From positions 31,354,001-31,418,000 of the forward strand of contig JASDFA010000027.1 in the NCBI GenBank assembly GCA_035772735.1: 64,000 bases of DNA, read 5' to 3'. This DNA comes from Datura wrightii. Its lineage: Eukaryota; Streptophyta; Magnoliopsida; Solanales; Solanaceae. The notes beneath the pieces are model-generated. The model saw only the letters and a program-made list of their open reading frames with translations. It ran no database searches and was not told the DNA's origin. A program made the position numbers and the translations under genes. Positions 55,226 to 64,000 of this stretch are shown piece after piece (position 1 is the stretch's first letter; each line of letters begins with the position of its first letter).

Positions 55226-57480
55226 ACGGTCATACTGGTTTATTATACTGGAGAATCTGACAAGTAATCTACCGGTATAGCTAGAGCTCATCTGGCCTTC
55301 CGGCCGCATGCTAAGGCTACTTGTTGCTGAGATAACCTGAACGACTATCTGCACACCATGTGCCCGTATCTGATCAGAGGATCCTGACAATGATCATGAT
55401 CTCTAATAGTCTGGCTGAATAACCTCGACTAACTAAACAGCTGGGTTAGCTGATCCGAATGCTGCGGTAGTCTAACGATGCTCTATATGTCCTACTCGGA
55501 CATCTGTAGCTCATGCATACCTGCGGGGTTGTGGATAGCTAACTGTTTCGTCCTCCTAATTGAACAATTGTGATGTTGTGCTTAGTCCAACCTACTCTCA
55601 GGCGATCCGTCCCTGGATCTTCATAGGGAACCTATCGATCTCCTTGTCTTAGTAAACACTGTGCTAGCAGAGCACTACCAATTTCTTACGCCTTATTCGT
55701 ACCCCCTTGGATTTATATTACTGTTCTTGGAAATTCTTGGTCTTATGAGCCATTCTATAAAGACTGGCCTTCTATTAGGGCTCTGTATCTGAATACCTTA
55801 CAAGAACCAGCTGAAGTACTAGTCCGTCACTGACAACTGATATGGACTCTTTCTTGGGGTACCCACAGGTTTGTCTGACTAAGACGGTCGGCTAACTTGC
55901 GGGGTGTTTCGCATAATAGCTGCTAGGTTGACTAAGGCCGACTCTCACCTACAAGGCTGGGAAAACGATGTACGACCACTCAACATGCCCTCCTCTCTTT
56001 TGGTGAGGGGTCCTGTATTACGATCTGTATATATTTCCTAGCAGCTAACCAAAATCTCTGTGACTGTAACCCCCATTGCCATTTACTTACATCATATCTA
56101 TCATCTGTAGATATATATATATCAACAACTATGTACAATACATACTGAATTTTGTGGTGATACGTAATCTCTAACATGCCTTACTGAATTTCATACTGCA
56201 CATGATATACCGCTCCTACGGTCTAATGATATCTCATATCCTCTCGTATCATTTCATGGGATTTTTTTTTCATTCCATTCTGGAAGCAACACACACATGC
56301 ACTTTAGCTATGATCTGCTATTTGAAATTTCGCCACTCTTACAATGTGGGGTCAACATCCGAACCTTGTGGCCTTACTTGGCATTATATTAAGGCCCGTG
56401 ACTGTCTGTTGGACCTTGTCTCTGGGCCACACTAGATTGGAGTCTTTGGTTTGGTACCCTCTTACCTTCTCCTTGGGCGCACATACCGCAACATTCTAAA
56501 CTACAACCTTATTGTCTCTTAGCTGTTCGTCTAAGGTTTAGTCCTTAATACACGATGTTCTATCAATCTAGAGGTGATTCTGATTTCCCCTCAAAATCTA
56601 GTATTCATGCTCTTCACCTTCAGCTTCCTTAAACTGGGCTATGGGGTTCAAGGTACCTGCCTTACACTGTCAATAAGGTTGCCAGTCAAGTTCCAACCTA
56701 TACTTCTTCTGACTTGCAGTCGGACCCATCTTATTCATATAATCTCCCTGTCTTTTGATATCACAGCTAAGATTATAACTATTATCTTGCAGACATACCC
56801 TGCCGTCGTTAGCATGCCACGGAGGATTCAACCCTTTCCTGACTTGAACTTGACTCTTACTGGGAGTCCATCATTGACGGATCTCCTACACCCACTTCGA
56901 GTAAGCTAGTAGTCTTACTTGCTCTTCTGACTTATTATCGTGAGGGTCTGCACAACTTACATAATCATAAGGGCTCCTTACTCTTTCTAACACTTTTTGG
57001 AATCAACCAATCCACCTTTCACTTACTGCTTGCTTTGGGCAACAACGTCTTAATCCTTATGCCCCTTGCTACACCGGGATCAAAACTAAGGGGTAGGAAT
57101 GACTTTTTCTTACCGCAACGAAACGAAGACATGGAACTGTACCACACCTGAAGGAATGGAGGTGGGAATCCTACATTTCCCTCTCTTTCTCACACTTATC
57201 TGATAATCTAATATTGTGTACTATCTTAATCAGGTCTTATATATATATATCTAACAAATAAACCGACTCATTTATACGTTATGCTTATGACTTCCTATTC
57301 TGAAGTTATCGACATATACTGGGGATGGTACCAATAAAAAGATAACATTGGGAGGTCCCTGTTACCTCCTCCTGTTGCTGTAGTTACCTTGTACTGGCTG
57401 ATGTTCTCTCCTGTTGCTATATCTGATATTCTGCCTGGGATAGGATTTTGCTGGTCTGACTTGTATCTGTATTCAAAGAA
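55226..57480. other. Unrecognised 2.25-kb segment inside element F
   Basis: Lies where RT, protease and gag should be. I recognise no retroelement motif in any frame. The longest ORF is 56574-56909 on the plus strand (111 codons, MILISPQNLVFML..), with no recognisable domain; a short (AT)n run is at 56108-56120 and another at 57238-57252. It could be captured host sequence, a filler that evolved in a non-autonomous family, or strongly decayed coding DNA. Confidence 0.5.
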
Positions 57481-57676
57481 TATGATAAGTATTAAAAGGA
57501 CCAACCCTGTACTGTACTGTGCTATGGGGCGACTGAGTATGAAAGAAGGGTAACCATCCTATTATGCCTCGCAGCCTCCTGCCTATAGTATGTGGTGCAC
57601 AACACATCCATAGACAAGACTCTACTTAGCATGGCTTGCAGACTCCCTGGGACACGACCTGCTCTGATACCAAGTT
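57481..57676 (-). other. Element F leader and primer-binding site
   Basis: The primer site is the complement of 57661-57672, TGGTATCAGAGC, an exact match to the initiator-Met type. The adjoining leader (57545-57660) is closely similar to that of G (43300-43410). Confidence 0.9.
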
Positions 57677-60251
57677 TGTCACACCCCACCTTGGGGGGTA
57701 TGACTGGCACCTGGTGCCCTACTAGGACCTGAACCAGTAGACTGCTGAGCCTAAGCACATCTGGTGCCTGGCTGGCTCTAACTCAGATTCTTGGAAACAA
57801 AGGGCTATATAACGGCTGTAAACACAGCCTCCGGCCAGCTGGGCCTATAGCCACCTGTACCTGTGCTAACAGCTAACCAGAAACACATCAATATAGGGGA
57901 GCCTATGCGGGCCGACAAGGCCACCATGCTGTCTAGTCATCTGTAACTCAACAATGAAATACTGGGGAGCTACGTGACCGGTGAGGTCACAACTACTGTC
58001 AACAGAGGCCCCACACGGCCAACATAAACTGAAATGCTAAACAGCTATAACAGACTGCACGGCTCACACGACCGGCTCAACTGACCACAGGGAAATACAT
58101 ACAGACTACAAGCCTCTAAGAATACTGATAAGATGGTCAGGACAGGGCCCCGGCCTACCCATGCTGTACAACAAAAGAAAGGGATAAACCTCAAGTTATC
58201 TAGCTCCGGATGACTGGAGCTGATGGCCCTGTGAGCTGTCTGGAACTACGAGGTATTGACCCCTCGTCTATGAGTACCTACAGGCAAGTAATGCAGCGCC
58301 CCACTGGGCGTCAGTACCATTGGTACTAAGTATGTAAAACAACAACTGAAGAATATCTGAAAGTAACAATACAACTAATGGAATTGAAATAGGAAGGAAT
58401 AGACTAAACTGATTGAAAACGTAAACCTAAGCCTACTCCTAACCATGCTGGAAGGAGTAGGAGTCATACCTGGAGATGTATCGCTTTACTATCGATCTAC
58501 TCGTATCTAGTATAACATGGCATAACACAACATAACATAGCATAGCACAAACAAACCTTACCCGGCCCCCATAAGCCGGGAGGTACAATCAACATGCAAT
58601 CTATACCCCTACCCCGGTCGTCCCATCTCCTATAATAACTATAAGCATCCTGTCGGTCCCCTGGGTATGCACTTGGGCTCGTTGAGCCCCTGACTAAAAC
58701 TGTACCTGAGTCCGGAGGACTCCTGAATCAACACCCCGGGCGTATCCGCTCGACGGGGGTGTATAAGGGCCGACCAAGGCACAATATGGGGAAAACTGGC
58801 ATCCCATCTTCGTCCCCTGTGGGACGGCATGCCACTCCGTAGAGCGACGTATCCTCTTCCTCTGGCGGACGAGTCGATACAGCTATTAACCCTGGGGCGG
58901 TCATGGACGCTAGGTAATCCAACCCCAAGACAATACAGTGGTCTCAACTAGTAATACCATCTGCATATACCACATACTGAGGCTAATGATAATAAAGTAT
59001 TTGTACATACTGTATGTTGAACTAGTGATAGTGATATGTACGTATTTAATACATGCTGAGACTGATAATAGTATAAAAATATAAATATAATCTTCTACCA
59101 TACTGTACTGAGTCTAATGTTAAACAAGATATAGTTTTTCTGCTGGAAACCATGCTGTATAACTGAGTTTCTATAGTAACATGATTTACTATTTCTAACA
59201 TGCTTTCTAAACTTCATTTTAACCTATCATTCTACATTTGAGATACCTTACAGATACTTATATTGCTTTACTAAATTTCAACTAAATACGATTATATCCT
59301 AACATACTTTACTAAATCACATACTGGGCATGCTGTACAGTTCCTAACACTTTATATTAAAATCTATATCATGCTAGCAGGTTTCACTCTATCCATAACA
59401 TGATGCTTCCAATGTTGTACTAATATTCATACTAAACATAACACATGACTTCTGAACATTCTACTGGCCTTTAAACCACTTTACTATACTGAGACTACTA
59501 ACTTGCCGAGGAAACTAGCTTTACATACCTTCGCTTCTGATTTCCCGACTAACTGGTGTAGCTCGGTCAGTTTTTTAGCTATTTCTCCCAACTGCATTCA
59601 TATATATGTCAATCAGTACTAAATACAACTTTATTCTGAAGGACGACATCACTTTCGATATAATTATAGCCTAAACTTAGGCTTATCGAAAGACGATCGA
59701 AAACTTGCTATTTTCCAGAAGTCCAGAAGAGAGAAGTACTCACTTTACAGTTAGGAACACATAGACACTAGTTTGGAGCAATTCTACTTACCTTAGTCCG
59801 GTAGCTCGACGATTCGTCGGCCGTATTTCGCGAAAAAAAATCCGTAGGAATGCTCTCTGCTGCTAAATACCTCGGTACCTGAGGTTAATTTGAGTTTAGA
59901 CTACGTTTGACAGCGTAATCGGACGATAATATATTACCTCTCTTCGCCTCACTCTGTTTCCCTGCGTTTTATAGAAATTAATAAGAGATATGACCTCACA
60001 AACCGAAGTGGGGGCTTTTTATACTTGGGCCTGGACAGGCCCAATGTGTCACGGAGCCAACGCAGAAGCTCCACCTCCGTGACACGTTGCCATCGGGGAG
60101 GGGCTCTGCCTCGGCTCCTTCCGCGATGGTTCGACAAGTTACTTCGCCCGATCTTTTCCCGGGCCTTTCTTTAGCACGTATGGCTTTCAAATATTCTTAA
60201 ACAACGTGCGAATAGGCCATCTAGGTGTCGGGAATCTTACGGGGTATAACA
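57677..60251 (-). mobile_element. Element F 5' LTR
   Basis: 2575 bp, partner of 50305-52877 with few differences. Hairpin at 58312-58328. GC-rich module at 60046-60130. The right end GGGGTATAACA abuts the GGACC duplication. Confidence 0.92.
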
Positions 60252-60256
60252 GGACC

Positions 60257-60938
60257 AGTCATTGGTCCTGGGTCTGAAAATTTTCCTTCTCTAAAATTCT
60301 CACAATGGACGATAGGACGACTCATTGGTGGGCAGAACGGGTCATTTTTTCTGCTCGTTTCCACTGGAGGAAATTCTAATTAGGTGACTGGATGACTCGT
60401 TACCTCGACTCGTTGTCACAACTAGAATTTTTAACAATTTCTAGACTTGATCAACGGAGGGGAACAATGACTCGTTCGGTGGAACAATGAGTCATTGGTT
60501 CCACTCGTTGTCACTGGGGATAGTTTCAAAGAGATTCTGGATCTCCTCCAATGGACGGATAGAACGACCCGTTATCTGAAACAATGAATTGTTGTTTCCA
60601 ACCATTGTCACCAGAAGGATTTATAACCCTTTCGGGATTTTCTCTAACGGCTCTCGATAATGAGTCGTTGTACCAAACAAAGACTTAACATTTGGCTCAT
60701 TATGTGGGAGAAGAATTTGTTATCATATCCTGAACTTGACTGAACGGGCAACATAACAACTCATTCCCACTAACAACGGGTCATTGTACCACTCATTGAA
60801 TCTGAGCGAGGAACTTGCTGGTCAACTAATAACCGACTTAATGGGTTGTTGTCTCTGACAATGACTCGTTTGACAAGTCATTCTGAGAAAAAAATTTCTA
60901 ATTTCTTCTGTTTTTTATTCCAAGTCTGGGGTGTTACA
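60257..60938 (-). mobile_element. Element E 5' LTR, second part (U3)
   Basis: Resumes after element F and ends GGGGTGTTACA at 60938. Rich in gactcgttg, gagtcattg and caatgactcg words, aligning with 9310-10068 of the partner LTR. Confidence 0.88.
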
Positions 60939-60943
60939 GTCTT

Positions 60944-61888
60944 TTCTTGGGGATCATAGAGAATATAGTTTTTAGAGATCATTATTTGTATTTCTAGCTA
61001 CTTTTGAATATCTATATCAATGATTTTTTATTCTAAATTCTTCTACTCTATTGTAAGTTGATCATGTTTTATTAAAATCTTTCATTCTCTTAATCTATCA
61101 TGAGTAGCTAAATTCTTATTTAAGGTTGCCAATCCAATTGGATTATGAAACGTAGAGATCTTGATTATCATCAATTGATATTGGACTTTAATATATTTAA
61201 TTAATCTTTGATTTTCTAGCTAAAATTGGTGGTTGCAAACACAGTTTCATGCCAAATTGCCCCAATGAAAGAGTTAATTAAGGTTTGTATCATCAATCAA
61301 CAAGAACTCAAGGCATAACTCTTGTTTAATAGATTGTCTTAGAAATATATTGAATTTACTTGGCAATTTATAATCGGTTGTGTTGAACTCTTGTCAATTT
61401 GAAAAAATTGATTTAGATAAACATTGCTTGATTGTTAAAAGACCTTGAGTAATTTCTTAGTGATTATTTGCACATTATAAGAAGTCCATTATTGATAAAT
61501 CTAATTGATTGATCTAGGTGGATCAACCTTAGGCAAGGAAACCAACTTAGTTTTATCTCTAATTGATTTGAATGTTTTTCAATTAGATCTAAATTTTAGT
61601 TTAATTCTCTCATTGTCAATAATCTAGATTAACATCTTAAGTATCAAATCACATACTTGCTCATCTTAGTAGCTAAAATCATTACTAAGTATTTGTAGAT
61701 TTGACCTCAACTTTCAATTGAATTAATTATATTACTGGCAACCGTACACACTTCCTCTAAAAGAGAAGTGGATTTGGGCATTCACTAGTTTGTTAGAAAG
61801 TTAGGACTACAAAAGTAGTGTTTTGTACAATGTAGAAATTGTGCTTGGTATAGTGTATTATTTAACTAGAATTAGATTTGCTAGCAAT
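60944..61888 (+). mobile_element. Athila-like LTR remnant (W), right half
   Basis: AT-rich sequence without a gene. It contains atcatgagtagctaaat (about 61098-61115), identical to the box in the D LTRs (17923, 47433), and the D-like order that follows it. This suggests the R/U5 half of a different Athila-type LTR in plus orientation, into which E was inserted. The 3' limit is unclear, somewhere between 61740 and 61888. Confidence 0.5.
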
Positions 61889-64000
61889 TGTCACGACCCG
61901 AGCATAGACCCGGATCTTAGACACGAGACAAGGGACCCTGAGAGACTCCAAGTCGACTCATGGCATAAGCGTACAACTAACTCATTTGATAAACTGAAGA
62001 AATCATCAATATAACTCAGCGGAAGTCTAATTCAACATAACATTAGAATAACATCCGAAGCTACACATACATAAGTCAAAAAAGCCTCTATTCTTGATGA
62101 GTTGATGGGTCAAAACCCCTAACTAACTCAACAACACAGAAACTGAAATACGCAAAAGAAACTAAAAGTCTAGTCCTCGAAAGATGAGGACTCACCAATC
62201 ACGCAGCATATACTAACTCCGAAAAGCTATCTAAGAGCGGGGCTGAAGCTGCAAGCCAGGGCCTGTATCATGACATGATACAGCATAGAAAGTATGCAGT
62301 CGGTACGTAAAATGCATCGAGTATGCAAGGTAAGCAAAATCGCTCAAGTAAAATAAATCCTTTAAGACATTTCATAACATATCATATGCTTTTAACATGA
62401 TAGGAAGGGAATACATGCATTCTTTCTGAAATCATAGTATCATCATAACATGATCATGCATAGCTTTATAACATCTTGAATGATTTGATTGACTCAAGGC
62501 TGAAATGTAACATTTGTGTTGAAAAGATGAACAATGAATCAAACCTTTCTTTTAGTACATGCATGCGTAAAGTAATCATCATGAGTAATGAATATGAAAG
62601 TCTGAATGATATAGACAGTGGAGACCCGTCACTTAACCAACATACCCCGATAGAGCTTATGTGGTCTCAACTATCACACGCAAGTGGGTACAGTCGTCCA
62701 TAACCTTGCCAAGGCGATGAACGATACCATGATATCGATATCAAGTTTAAGGGCCAGTCGGGCCTGGGATAGCTCACAAGGGAGGTCCCAATAATATAGC
62801 AGTGTCAACCTACGTTGGCGCGTATTTTTGGGGCATAGGGTGATCGACCCTTAACCCGCTCAGTGCTAGACTCTTTTCCCAAAAACATGAAATTTTCTAC
62901 ATCGTATATAATGAAGCTCAACATCGTCTAATGAAGAAACTCAACATCGTCTAATGACGAAGCTCAATATGAAATCATGCATAAATCAACATTTTTTGAA
63001 ACGAAGCTCAACATTGTCTATTGACAAAGCTCAATAATGACATACATCTCAATTATGAATTCATGCATATGAGAAGCTTTATTTTGAAACATATCACAAG
63101 CTAGAATTTATGAAATTTGGGAGACTTCGCTCCAAATCATGTGGTAAGCTTATGTCGGGAAAATCATCACTTTAAATCAACATGTGGGCATTGCCCAAAG
63201 CTTTATCATAGTAGGACCTACTCATTTCATTTTGAAAATAACATCATAATCATGGGTTGCTTTAGAAACATGCTTTTCATTATTAAATCTCATCATCATC
63301 ATACATTCAACATCATTCTCTTCTTTCATAAACTTCTCATCCATTGGCATTTAATTTCATAATTTAGAAATCACAATTTGGATTGAAAATAATTTAAAAT
63401 CTGCCCAAGCTTCACAATTCATCAATATAAATATAACCTAATCATACCCATGTATAGAGATTGAAGAATTATGCAATTGGGTAGAAACCCCATACTTGAC
63501 CATAGGCAATTCATCATGTTTTGATAAAAATTGGGCATGGGTGTGGAAAGAAGCACCCACTCATAGCCTTACATACCTGGAAATGGCGAATTCTAACACC
63601 CTCTAATTGCCCAAGCTGAGATTCCAATGGAAACCTTGAGATTTTGCCTTGAGTCCTCTCTTTAAACCTTCAAACTTGCATGCATGGGAAGAATGACTTA
63701 GAATAGGTTTTCCCCTGCTTCAAACCCACTAAAACGAGCCTTAAACAATGTAGTATAGGTCTTAAGAACTTAAAAATTTACGAGAATGCCCTTACTATTT
63801 CACAGAAATAACTACCAGGTGACCCTAACAGGTGACCCGACGACTCGTCAAGTCGTTCGTCAGGTACACTGGATGATAGATCACTTAGGGATCATTACGG
63901 GGAACTAAATGATTCGTTCCTCGAGACCATGACTCGTGGTAACCTCCTGTCATGTACACTCCTCATTCTCAGATAAAGTTTAGGATGCTTGCTCATGACT
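61889..64000 (-). mobile_element. B-related LTR, cut by window end
   Basis: Begins TGTCACGACCCGAGCATAG, as in LTR B and E. It shares with B the perfect hairpin block tagtcctcgaaagatgagga (62171-62190) and the 'gaggtcccaa..tatag' and 'gttggcgcgta' phrases (62780-62830). U3-type words (gacgactcgtc, cgattcgttcc) begin near 63830. The right end lies beyond 64000, so I cannot tell whether it is a solo LTR. ORFs at 62476-62703 and 63117-63362 have no domain. Confidence 0.8.
62911..63036. repeat. ~23-bp tandem repeat in the B-related LTR
   Basis: Four imperfect copies of gaagctcaacatcgtctaat with short spacers, absent as such from LTR B. Confidence 0.6.

Larger units (their letters stand above)
50305..60251 (-). 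mobile_element. Element F, internally deleted Tekay-type retrotransposon
   Basis: 9947 bp with a perfect 5-bp duplication GGACC (50300-50304 and 60252-60256), inserted in the U3 of the E 5' LTR. LTRs of 2573 and 2575 bp are very similar by eye, so it is young. The interior is only 4.8 kb: polypurine tract, integrase, damaged RNase H, an RT scrap, 2.25 kb of unrecognised sequence, leader and primer site. Gag, protease and the RT active site are absent. Confidence 0.92.
7665..60938 (-). mobile_element. Element E, outer Tekay-type Ty3/gypsy retrotransposon with three nested insertions
   Basis: The termini are TGTCACGACCC (7665) and GTGTTACA (60938), flanked by a perfect 5-bp target duplication GTCTT (7660-7664 and 60939-60943). 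With nested insertions removed the element is about 9.8 kb. On the minus strand the order is 5' LTR (48618-50304 plus 60257-60938), primer-binding site, gag (split at 48210/17293 by D), protease and RT, RNase H (split at 12247/14880 by solo LTR B), integrase, polypurine tract and 3' LTR (7665-10068). The LTRs look roughly 80% identical by eye, so the copy is old. All ORFs are broken. Confidence 0.9.

Noticed and set aside
56574..56909. 111-codon plus-strand ORF as a possible captured gene in F
   Set aside because: No recognisable domain, signal or homology, so listed only as part of an unknown segment.
1..64000. Host genes, tRNA or rRNA genes
   Set aside because: All longer ORFs are explained by retroelement domains or lie within LTRs; I saw no intact tRNA or rRNA sequence, only primer-binding sites matching tRNA 3' ends.

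Overview
The window is plant nuclear heterochromatin-type DNA made almost wholly of nested LTR retrotransposons. I find no convincing host gene, tRNA, rRNA or CRISPR array. The host is a flowering plant: the elements are Ty3/gypsy of two plant lineages, Tekay/Del-type chromoviruses (initiator-Met tRNA primer site, pol ending in a chromodomain-like tail with RYPHLF) and Athila-type elements (Asp tRNA primer site, TTRSG and DLGASINLMP motifs, env-like ORF). The LTR styles resemble those of asterids such as Solanaceae, but I cannot fix the family.

Layout, left to right. 1-1334 is the 3' part of a plus-strand Tekay-type LTR. It sits in 1335-2167, a piece of another LTR (family B), which itself interrupts the RNase H region of element A (2168-7228, minus strand, 5' LTR at 5147-7228). 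7229-7664 and 60944-about 61760 look like the two halves of an Athila-like LTR (W) split by element E. E (7665-60938, minus) is a Tekay-type element with target duplication GTCTT. It holds three insertions: a solo LTR B (12248-14874, duplication TTCTG) in RNase H; Athila-type element D (17294-48209, plus) in gag; and element F (50305-60251, minus, duplication GGACC) in its 5' LTR. D carries element G (26361-45500, minus, Tekay type, duplication TAGCT), and G carries element C (32601-42509, minus, Athila type, duplication GTATC) in its gag. The deepest stack is W > E > D > G > C. 61889-64000 is another B-like LTR cut by the window end.

Relative ages agree with the nesting. The LTRs of E, and of D outside one tract, look roughly 80% identical by eye; those of G are closer; those of C differ at about 24 of 1436 positions; F is also young. 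Every coding region is interrupted or incomplete, so no element looks autonomous. C has gag, protease and an env-like ORF but no reverse transcriptase, RNase H or integrase. F has lost gag, protease and most of reverse transcriptase.

The most interesting signals are non-coding: a 717-bp tract making D's two old LTRs almost identical (gene conversion); one GC-rich inverted-repeat promoter module shared by the unrelated elements C, F and G; reuse of LTR promoter words upstream of the env-like ORF in both Athila-type elements; and hairpins and a GAGGACGA box conserved across families.
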